From assembly GCA_036378435.1 (NCBI GenBank), contig DASUWK010000059.1, positions 62,001 through 126,000 on the forward strand: 64,000 bases of DNA, in the 5' to 3' direction. The notes beneath the pieces are model-generated. The model had not been told where the DNA came from and made no database searches. It saw nothing but the letters and a program-made list of their open reading frames with translations. This stretch comes from DASUWK01 sp036378435. Its GTDB lineage: Bacteria > Chloroflexota > Dormibacteria > Dormibacterales > Dormibacteraceae. The translations under genes and the position numbers were made by a program. Below are positions 23,597 to 30,149 of the stretch, piece by piece (within the stretch, counting starts at the first letter, position 1; every line of letters starts with the position of its first letter).

Positions 23597-24277
23597 CTAG
23601 GTTGCGTTCAGCAGCCCCAGGAAAACGGGATGCGGCGCCGACTCCGTCGAGGTCAGCTGCGGCTGATACAAGGTGCCGACGAAGAAGGGGTGCTCAGGCC
23701 GCTCCACCGCCCGCACCTCGCCCGTGTCGTCGACTGCCGCGACGCGCATGCCGAACTCTGCAGCGATGTGCTGCACCGCCGGCGTCAGGCCGTAGCGACA
23801 CGTGGTGCGCTCGATGGCCTGCTGAGCACCATGGAGCTGCGCAAGGCGGGAGCCGGTCGTCAGGTCGACGGTGATCGTGTGGTCGTCGAGCGAGCAGGCC
23901 AGGAGCGAGATCACCGGCGTCCCCGGCCGGCCGTATTCGTCGTGCTGGGCGTCATGAATACCCGCCAGGTTGCGGGCGTGCTCGACGAGCACGTGCTGGA
24001 AGCCGCCTCAAGTACCGACGAGCGGGACTTCCCGCTCCCGCGCTTGGCGGATCAGGGACAGCACCGCCTCAGGATCACGGTAGGGGCTGCCCGGGCCGAC
24101 GACAATCGCCGCGGCCTCGGCGACGAGAGCACCGGGGTCGCCGATGCCGTCGGTGCCGACCTCGCTTATCGGCGTCGGCCTACCTGTGAAGTCAGACGCG
24201 TGACGCAGGGCCTCGAAAGTGGCGAGGCGGAACCGGTGCCCCGGCTCGTAATCGGTGAGCACCACGATCGGCTTCAT
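23597..24277 (-). CDS. CTP-synthase-like class I glutamine amidotransferase with in-frame TGA at the catalytic cysteine (candidate selenoprotein)
   Basis: A single reading frame of 227 codons, interrupted once by TGA at 24010-24008 (codon 90). Before it: VLTDYEPGHRFR, VVGPGSPYRDPEAVLSLIRQARE.EVPLVGT. After it: GGFQHVLVEHARNLAG and the C-terminal HPFFVGTLYQPQLTS...HPVF. In class I amidotransferases this stretch is VGTCGGFQH, so the TGA stands exactly where the nucleophilic Cys belongs. The His/Glu pair of the triad is Gln/Gln (YQPQ), in line with the His-less single-domain branch as I recall it. The frame downstream is intact for 136 codons. Readings: selenocysteine, or nonsense mutation/sequence error. 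The ATG overlaps the upstream gene as ATGA. Confidence 0.75.
23978..23992 (-). promoter_or_regulatory. SECIS-like hairpin after the in-frame TGA
   Basis: On the minus strand GUGCUC-GUC-GAGCAC forms a perfect 6-bp stem beginning 16 nt after the TGA. The loop GU lies 22-23 nt after it, close to the GU at about 20-21 nt in the E. coli fdhF element. A short GGC/GCC pairing can extend the stem across a bulge. In GC-rich coding DNA such hairpins arise by chance, so this is supportive only. Confidence 0.4.
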
Positions 24278-24576
24278 CCGCTGCCGTGCCCCCGTTCCTC
24301 GTCCTCCATGCGCGCACGCCTCGCGTCCTTCCTATTCATGTACATCGCCGCCGCGCCGGCAGCCCCGGCGAGAACAAGGAACACGGCTGCCGTCAGGAGC
24401 GACCGCCTAATGGAGAGGAGCGCGAAGAGCAGCAGCACCAAGGCGACCACCGCCGGCAGAGTGGCGGTTCGCCGTGGGAACTCGTCGTCGTCGAGCCCCC
24501 TCAGCCCGCGGCCGAGCAGGGACAGCCTGCGCAGCTCGCGCTCGAGCTCAGTCTCCGGCTTGCGCTCGTCCGGCAT
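24274..24576 (-). CDS. Two-helix membrane protein, hypothetical
   Basis: 100 residues. A charged N-terminus (ERKPETELERELRRLSLLGRGLRG) precedes two adjacent hydrophobic helices (LPAVVALVLLLFALLSI and LLTAAVFLVLAGAAGAAAMYM), then a basic/acidic tail (NRKDARRARMEDEERGHG). Both ends are predicted cytoplasmic. The stop overlaps the amidotransferase ATG as ATGA, so the two are translationally coupled. No family recognised. Confidence 0.72.
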   Translation of the reverse strand: MPDERKPETELERELRRLSLLGRGLRGLDDDEFPRRTATLPAVVALVLLLFALLSIRRSLLTAAVFLVLAGAAGAAAMYMNRKDARRARMEDEERGHGSG

Positions 24577-24612
24577 GCAACCGGGCCGGATCGTAGCCCA
24601 TCGCCGCCCGGG

Positions 24613-25098
24613 TCAGGTGACCTCGTCCAGACGCCCGGCTGCGATGTCGTAGATGAATCCACGCGCGCTCGTTCCGGGGTGAAGGTAAGGCGATTGGCGC
24701 AGGTGCTCCAGGTCAGCGCGCACCGCGGCGGCCTCGTCATCAATGGTCAGCGGTTCGAACGTTGGCCGGCTGCCGGCCATCTGAGCGACCTGGTCCGTCA
24801 CGTCGGAGTCGGGCAGCTTGCTCAGCCCGCAGTCGGTGTGGTGGATCACCATCACCTCGCGCGTCCCCAGCAGCGCCTGCGAGATCGCCAGTGACCGGAC
24901 CACGTCTTCGGTGGCGCGGCCTCCCGCGTTGCGCAGCACGTGAGCGTCACCCGGGTGAAGTCCGAGCAGCTTGAAGACGTCGATGCGCGCGTCCATGCAC
25001 GTCAGGACCGCCAGCTGGAGCCTGGGCGGCGCGGGCGTGGTGCTGTTGTCGAGGAACGCGGACCGCGAGTTCGAGACGACGGCGTCGACAGAGCTCAT
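24613..25098 (-). CDS. Beta-class carbonic anhydrase
   Basis: 161 residues. Zinc and catalytic residues are in place: VLTCMDARID (Cys, and the Asp-Arg dyad) and VIHHTDCGL (His and Cys). HVLRNAGGRATEDVVRSL and the C-terminal GFIYDIAAGRLDEV are typical of the small actinobacterial beta enzymes that interconvert CO2 and bicarbonate. ATG 25098 has an AGGGG-like site upstream. The longer upstream frame runs through the divergent globin gene and is a shadow. Confidence 0.92.
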   Translation of the reverse strand: MSSVDAVVSNSRSAFLDNSTTPAPPRLQLAVLTCMDARIDVFKLLGLHPGDAHVLRNAGGRATEDVVRSLAISQALLGTREVMVIHHTDCGLSKLPDSDVTDQVAQMAGSRPTFEPLTIDDEAAAVRADLEHLRQSPYLHPGTSARGFIYDIAAGRLDEVT

Positions 25099-25149
25099 TC
25101 CACCCCTTGCAGCGTCGCATACAATCCGCTCCCCAATGGAGGAGCTCAG

Positions 25150-25626
25150 ATGACCGAGACTACGGACCCGCCACGACCGTCGCTGTACGAGTTCGCCGGC
25201 GGTATGGACGCCTTTCTCGCGCTTGCGCGCGCGCATCATGCGCGCTGCCTCGCCGACCCCGAGCTCAACCATCCCTTCTCGCACGCGGACCAGCATCCCG
25301 AGCACGTTGAGCGGCTGGCCGCGTACTGGGCCGAGGTGCTCGGGGGGCCGACCTACTACTCCGACGCCATGGGCGACGAGACCTACGTGCTGAGGCTCCA
25401 CTGGGGCAACGGGGACATGGGGGACCTCGGCCGCCGCTTCGTCAACTGCTTCGTCGCCGCGCTCGACGACGCCGGCCTGCCCGCCGATCCCGAATTCAGG
25501 GCGGCCATGCGCGCTTACATGGAAGCCGCCGTGGACAACCTCCTCGCCTACGGTCCGAGGGAGTCGGTCGTACCGAGCGGGGAGCCGGTGCCGCGCTGGG
25601 GCTGGGCGGGACCGGGCGGCGCCTAG
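25150..25626 (+). CDS. Group II truncated haemoglobin
   Basis: 158 residues. LYEFAGGMDAFLALARAHHARCLADPELNHPFSHADQHPEHVERLAAYWAEVLGGPTYY matches the group II truncated haemoglobins of actinobacteria, with HWGNGDM containing the likely proximal His and RRFVNCFVAALDDAGLP following. ATG 25150 follows GGAGGAG with 5-6 nt spacing. Likely roles are O2 or NO handling; no reductase partner lies beside it. It is divergent from the carbonic anhydrase gene. Confidence 0.88.
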   Translation: MTETTDPPRPSLYEFAGGMDAFLALARAHHARCLADPELNHPFSHADQHPEHVERLAAYWAEVLGGPTYYSDAMGDETYVLRLHWGNGDMGDLGRRFVNCFVAALDDAGLPADPEFRAAMRAYMEAAVDNLLAYGPRESVVPSGEPVPRWGWAGPGGA

Positions 25627-25628
25627 CT

Positions 25629-26573
25629 CTATCGGTTACGCAGTATCGCGAGGGCCCCGACGGGGCCCGGCAGCTGCCGCGGCAGACCCGGCGGCATCTC
25701 GAGGTCCGGCGTCAGCGTCCCGCTGACCACGCGGCGGCCGCGCAGGTGATGCGCCACCAGCTGCTCGGCGGCGGCGCGGCCCATCTCGAAGAGCGCGGCT
25801 ATCTCGCCGGGAGCGCCGAGCCCGGCCGACCAGTGATAGACCGGCCGCATCAGGGCGAGTCGCGCTCGCGCGCGGAAGGCAAGCAGCGCCAGGTCGGTCT
25901 GGCGGCGAAGCGTGAAGTTGATCGTGCGCTGGACGACGTTCAGCAGATGCGTCGCCGCCGGGCCGTGCGTCGGACCAATCAGGTCCACCGCGATCAGATC
26001 GGTGGCGCCGGCGTCGAGCGCGCTCTCGAGGTCGAGGTTGGCGACCACGCCGCCGTCGATCAGCAGCCTGCCCTCTCGCTCGACCGGCGGCCAGATGCCG
26101 GGGATCGCCGCCGAGGCGAGAACCGCCGTAATGGCGTCGCCATGCCTGAGCTGGACCTTCTCTCCCGACGCCGCATCCGCCGCGACGACGACGACTGGGA
26201 CGGCGCTTTCCTCCAGCTTGGGGCGGGGTTCGACGCCGAGGTTGCGCTCCAGGACCTGGAGCAAGCCACTGCTGGTCAGCAGGTGGTCCCGGCCCCGGAG
26301 CAGGCCCTGCACCGCGGGCCACGGGTTGCGGGGAAAGACCCTGCGCCGGTCCATGTCCAGCCAAGCCTGGTAGAGCTTCTCGCCGACGTCCGGTCCGGGG
26401 TTGAAGGCCCAGTAGGCGGCGTTGACGGCTCCGACGCTCGTTCCCACCAGAAGATCGGGTGTCAGTCCGCGTCTCGCGAGGACGTCGATCACGCCGACCT
26501 CGAAGGCCCCCAGCATCGCTCCGCCGCTCAGAACGACGGCGAGTCGCGGCTTACGGCCCAGCTGCCAGAACAA
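25629..26573 (-). CDS. Patatin-like phospholipase
   Basis: 314 residues. The glycine-rich oxyanion loop is VLSGGAMLGAFEVG, the nucleophile elbow GTSVG and the catalytic Asp IDGGVVAN, so the Ser-Asp dyad is complete. The start is TTG with GGGAGG just upstream. It probably hydrolyses membrane or storage lipid acyl esters inside the cell. It runs convergent with the globin gene (2-bp gap) and divergent from the ArsC-like gene. Confidence 0.9.
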   Translation of the reverse strand: MFWQLGRKPRLAVVLSGGAMLGAFEVGVIDVLARRGLTPDLLVGTSVGAVNAAYWAFNPGPDVGEKLYQAWLDMDRRRVFPRNPWPAVQGLLRGRDHLLTSSGLLQVLERNLGVEPRPKLEESAVPVVVVAADAASGEKVQLRHGDAITAVLASAAIPGIWPPVEREGRLLIDGGVVANLDLESALDAGATDLIAVDLIGPTHGPAATHLLNVVQRTINFTLRRQTDLALLAFRARARLALMRPVYHWSAGLGAPGEIAALFEMGRAAAEQLVAHHLRGRRVVSGTLTPDLEMPPGLPRQLPGPVGALAILRNR

Positions 26574-26615
26574 TTGTCCTCCCGATGCGGTTCAATCGTG
26601 GACGGAGGGCCAATA

Positions 26616-27035
26616 TTGCACGACATCGGCCAGAAATCGGTGCTTTTCGTCTGTGTTCACAATGCCGGCAGGTCGCAGATGGCGGCCGGTTTTGTGCGCA
26701 AGTTAGCCGGTGATCAGGTGCAGGTTATGAGCGCGGGAAGTGAGCCTGCGGCTGACATCAACCCGGTGGCGGTCGAGGCTATGCGCGAGAAAGGCATAGA
26801 CATATCGGGCGCGCAGCCGGTGCGCCTGGCCGACAGCCAGGTGCGTGCCGCTGACGTGGTCATCACCATGGGTTGCGGCGACAGCTGTCCCTTCTATCCC
26901 GGCAAGCGGTACGAGGACTGGGAGGTGGCGGATCCCGCAGGGCAGCCGCTGGAGCACGTGCGCCCGATCCGCGATGACGTTGAGCGGCGGGTGCGCGCGC
27001 TGCTCACCGAGCTAGGCTGTCGCATCCCCGCTTAG
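26616..27035 (+). CDS. Arsenate reductase / low-molecular-weight phosphatase-like protein
   Basis: 139 residues. The P-loop VLFVCVHNAGRSQMA has the CX5R signature. MGCGDSCPFYPGKRYEDWEVADP carries the downstream cysteines and the Asp-Pro seen in thiol-coupled ArsC enzymes (thioredoxin or mycothiol type). The TTG start at 26616 is chosen for GGAGGG 7 nt upstream; a GTG at 26598 is also in frame. It may reduce arsenate, although no other ars gene is present, and is followed 9 nt later by a DUF1003 gene. Confidence 0.87.
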   Translation: MHDIGQKSVLFVCVHNAGRSQMAAGFVRKLAGDQVQVMSAGSEPAADINPVAVEAMREKGIDISGAQPVRLADSQVRAADVVITMGCGDSCPFYPGKRYEDWEVADPAGQPLEHVRPIRDDVERRVRALLTELGCRIPA

Positions 27036-27044
27036 GAGGTCGTC

Positions 27045-27548
27045 GTGCACGCTCAATCAGAGTCCGAGATCCCGGCCCATCTGCGCTTCATCCAGGAGTG
27101 GGAGCACCTGGCGAAGCCGTTCGGTGAAGGCGGTTTCGGACAGAAGGCCGAGTCCTTTGCGCGCTTCTTCGGCACGCCCAGGTTTCTGATCGGGCAGACG
27201 CTCATCGTCAGCACATGGATCGTCCTCAACGGCCTGCGCAGCCTGCATTTCGACCCTTATCCGTTCATCCTGCTCAACCTGGCGTTCAGCCTCCAGGCGG
27301 CATACGCGGCGCCGCTCATCTTGCTCGCGCAGACACGCCAGGCTGACCGAGACAAGGCGCAGGCGGCCGCCGACGCCAAGCACCGCGAAGCCGTGGCCCA
27401 GGCCGGCCTGAAGCGCCAGCAGATGGTGGAGGAGGGTGTTTCCCTGATCAAGCAGCTGATCGACGAGAACACCAAGCTGACGGCGCGGGTTGAAGAACTG
27501 ACGCGTCAGGTGCACGGGCGCCTGTTCGCCCAGGAAAGCTCGAGCTAA
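27045..27548 (+). CDS. DUF1003 family membrane protein
   Basis: 167 residues, GTG start after GGAGG. A leader, two transmembrane helices (LIGQTLIVSTWIVLNGL and PFILLNLAFSLQAAYAAPLILLAQ), then the hallmark Q.RQADRDKAQAAADAKH and a C-terminal coiled coil (EEGVSLIKQLIDENTKLTARVEELTRQV). Function unknown. It is probably co-transcribed with the ArsC-like gene. The stop overlaps that of the convergent gene by 3-4 bp. Confidence 0.9.
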   Translation: MHAQSESEIPAHLRFIQEWEHLAKPFGEGGFGQKAESFARFFGTPRFLIGQTLIVSTWIVLNGLRSLHFDPYPFILLNLAFSLQAAYAAPLILLAQTRQADRDKAQAAADAKHREAVAQAGLKRQQMVEEGVSLIKQLIDENTKLTARVEELTRQVHGRLFAQESSS

Positions 27549-27859
27549 GAGCGTCTCTGGGCCAATCCGACCAGGGCGACCGAGAGGCAGCCGGCCGCGA
27601 AGAGGATCAGCAGAATGCCGACGGCGAGCGCGACGCCGCCGCGGAACAGAAGCAGCACTCCGATCACGGGCGCCACTACGCCGAGCACCGCGCACAGCTG
27701 AAGCGTCGCCGGGGTGACCCAGGTCGTCCGGAGGGTGCCCGTCGGCGGCCGCGACACCATCGCGACCATGAAGAGGTCCGCCGCCGGCAGCAGCACGCGG
27801 GCCCAGCGCGGCAGCTCCGGCACCGGGCGGTCTGGCACCCGGGTGAATGTGTTGGGCAT
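27545..27859 (-). CDS. Small two-helix membrane protein
   Basis: 104 residues from ATG 27859. A Pro-rich N-terminus (PDRPVPELPRWARVLLPAADLFMVAMVSRPP) is followed by two helices (LQLCAVLGVVAPVIGVLLLF and LAVGILLILFAAGCLSVALVGL). It starts 3 bp after the SDR stop, so it is likely co-transcribed with it. No family recognised. Confidence 0.65.
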   Translation of the reverse strand: MPNTFTRVPDRPVPELPRWARVLLPAADLFMVAMVSRPPTGTLRTTWVTPATLQLCAVLGVVAPVIGVLLLFRGGVALAVGILLILFAAGCLSVALVGLAQRRS

Positions 27860-27861
27860 CT

Positions 27862-28635
27862 CTAAAGGGCCTGCGAGTACCTGACCATGCCGCCGTCCAC
27901 GTAGTAGGTCGAGCCGGTCACGTAGGACGCGCGGTCGGAGGCGAGGAACAGGGCGACCTGGGCGACCTCGTCCGGCCGGCCCATCCGGCCGAGCGGCACG
28001 ATGGCGCTGATCTGCCGCTCCTTGTCGGCGTCGAGGCCCGTCGCCACCTGGATCGGCGTCTTGATGGCGCCCGGCGCGATGTTGTTGACGCGAATCCCGT
28101 ACTCGGCCAGCTCGAGCGCCATGTTGCGCATCAGCATGCGCAGGCCGCCTTTCGCCGCGGCGTAAGGGGCGAAGCCTGGGAACGGCACGTCCTCGTGGAC
28201 CGACGAGATGTTGACGATCGAGCCGCCGCCGTGGTCGCGCATGAACCGCCCGCACGCCTGCGCGCATAAAAAGGCGCCTTTGAGGTCGATGTGGACCATG
28301 CGGTCCCACGACTCCTCGGTGACGTCGAGGAAGGGGGCCGGGCTCTCGATGCCGGCGTTGTTGACCAGCACATCCAGGCGGCCCAACGTCTCCGTGGTCT
28401 GCGCCACCATGGCCGCGACCTGGCCCGAGTCAGAGACGTCCGCCTTGACCGCGATGGACCTGGCGCCTGCCGTCGACAGCTTCTCGGCCAGCTGCTGAGC
28501 CTCTTGCTCGTAGCCGAAGTAGTTGACGACCACCGAGGCGCCCGCCGAGCCGAATAGCTCGGCGATCGCGTAGCCGATGCCGCTGCCGGCGCCCGTGACC
28601 ACGGCGACCTTGCCCGCCAGGCTCTTCTCTTCCAT
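27862..28635 (-). CDS. SDR family oxidoreductase (glucose 1-dehydrogenase-like)
   Basis: 257 residues, classical SDR. VVTGAGSGIGYAIA binds the cofactor, VNNAGI and NISSVHEDVPFPGF hold the catalytic Asn/Ser region, YAAAKGG provides Tyr and Lys, and TGSTYYVDGGM is the standard ending. VHEDVPFPGF.PYAAAKGG resembles Bacillus-type glucose 1-dehydrogenases, but the exact substrate cannot be fixed. Confidence 0.9.
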   Translation of the reverse strand: MEEKSLAGKVAVVTGAGSGIGYAIAELFGSAGASVVVNYFGYEQEAQQLAEKLSTAGARSIAVKADVSDSGQVAAMVAQTTETLGRLDVLVNNAGIESPAPFLDVTEESWDRMVHIDLKGAFLCAQACGRFMRDHGGGSIVNISSVHEDVPFPGFAPYAAAKGGLRMLMRNMALELAEYGIRVNNIAPGAIKTPIQVATGLDADKERQISAIVPLGRMGRPDEVAQVALFLASDRASYVTGSTYYVDGGMVRYSQAL

Positions 28636-28645
28636 GGACCCAGTA

Positions 28646-30076
28646 TTACGGCGTGGCGGTCGCGCTTCCGATCGCGACCGGCTCGGGCCGGAATCGGAAG
28701 TAGGCCCAAAAGCCCGTCGAGAGCGCGCCGAAGGCGACGAAGAGCGCGACCGTCACCACTAGATTGCGGCCGGCGTGCTCGGTGCTGGCCGCGTTGTTCA
28801 TGACCACGTGGATGAAGAGAAACATCGCGATGAGAACCAGCGGCAGCCAGACGAACCTCTGCCACGCCAGCAGCTTCTCGCCGTCCAGCCAGCGCAGCGG
28901 GAGGAGGCCGAAGAGCAGCGACGTGATCCCGCCAGCGAAAACTCCCGCCATCGCCGTGCTCAAGACGACGAGCGGGAAGGCCTCGGTCGCGTCTGCCGCG
29001 GCCTTGACCGGCGTCCAGAGCAGCCACATGGCCACGCTGGCGATCAGCATCGTGCCGGCGCCGAGGGCCACGTTGCGGCCCTCGTGGGGCCTGGCCAGCC
29101 GCGGTGCGGCGGCTCCCAGCGTGTACCCCAGCAGCACCCCGTAGAGGTATCCGGGCTCGGCCTGGGTCAGGCGCGACACCAGCACGCAGCCGCCGGCGAC
29201 CGCGATGCCTCCCCCGTACACGCGGAAGTAACCGCGGAGCCCGGTCACCCGGCGCAGGAAGGCGGCGTGCACGAAGGTGTACACGATGGTGGTGAACGCG
29301 CTCGCCAGCAGGATCCCCGCGACAGCCTCGAGTGTGGTGCCGTCGAATCCCCAGCGCGGGTCCAGCAGGGAGCCGAGGACTCCGCCCAGGAGGAAGACCA
29401 CCGCGATCAGCCAGCGCGGCGCGCGGCCGCTGTCACGCGGCCTGGGCCGCGGAACCCACCGGAACCAGCCCATGACCTCGTCGTAGTGCGACTGCATCGT
29501 GCTGTTGAAGAGCTGCGACGGAAACGCGATGAGGAAGATCAGGCCCAGCGAGATGACCAGACTCTTGCTCACGTCGAGCGCTTTCCAGCTGATCTGCGTG
29601 ACCGGTCTCAGTACCTGGGTCAGCCAGGGCTGGTGGTGGAACACCGCCGAACGCAGCACCGTCGCGACCGGGTGGTAGTAGCACGTGTTCACCAGGAGCA
29701 CCCGGTCGCTGCGGTTGCCGGCGGCGTCGACGAGCGTGTAGTAGGAGCCGCCGGTCCACGGCGGTGTGCCTGGCCCGAGGTTGCCGACGCAGTCGGTCGC
29801 GCCGCTCCAGACCAGCGGGTTGGCCTGCCGGGGGAAGAGGTACGTCCCCGCCGCGCAGGTCTGGCTGCCCTGCGAGCAGCCGGGCGCAGGGGTGTACTCG
29901 AGCGAGAGCGGGAGCTTGGGGTTACCGGACCAGTAGACGGTGAAGTCCGACTTCGGCCCGTTCTCGTAATCCTGGCTCGCGTAGTCGATCCGGTCGATGC
30001 GCACGCTGGCGGGAGCGCTGCAAGCGGTCAGCCCGACCAGCGCCAGAGGCGCGCCCAGAATGAGCCACCGCCACAC
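28646..30076 (-). CDS. Lipoprotein-like polytopic membrane protein
   Basis: 476 residues, GTG start. A signal sequence with lipobox-like LTAC (Cys about residue 19) is followed by a 120-residue extracytoplasmic domain with several Cys (CSQGSQTC, DCVGN, NTCYYH), then about nine transmembrane helices. One long hydrophilic loop (HYDEVMGWFRWVPRPRPRDSGRAPRW) lies after the first. I recall large actinobacterial membrane proteins with the same plan but no defined function. The cysteines suggest disulphides outside the cell. Confidence 0.72.
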   Translation of the reverse strand: MWRWLILGAPLALVGLTACSAPASVRIDRIDYASQDYENGPKSDFTVYWSGNPKLPLSLEYTPAPGCSQGSQTCAAGTYLFPRQANPLVWSGATDCVGNLGPGTPPWTGGSYYTLVDAAGNRSDRVLLVNTCYYHPVATVLRSAVFHHQPWLTQVLRPVTQISWKALDVSKSLVISLGLIFLIAFPSQLFNSTMQSHYDEVMGWFRWVPRPRPRDSGRAPRWLIAVVFLLGGVLGSLLDPRWGFDGTTLEAVAGILLASAFTTIVYTFVHAAFLRRVTGLRGYFRVYGGGIAVAGGCVLVSRLTQAEPGYLYGVLLGYTLGAAAPRLARPHEGRNVALGAGTMLIASVAMWLLWTPVKAAADATEAFPLVVLSTAMAGVFAGGITSLLFGLLPLRWLDGEKLLAWQRFVWLPLVLIAMFLFIHVVMNNAASTEHAGRNLVVTVALFVAFGALSTGFWAYFRFRPEPVAIGSATATP

Positions 30077-30149
30077 GGTGGCGCGACTTTAACGCTCGCC
30101 GCACATCCTGTCACCGATCTGAAAGGTGGTCGCCTCTAGTCTCGCGACC

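Noticed and set aside
23597..24277. Two separate genes in place of one interrupted amidotransferase
   Set aside because: The second part has no start near the TGA other than an internal GTG after the active-site stretch, and both parts are halves of one domain in the same frame.
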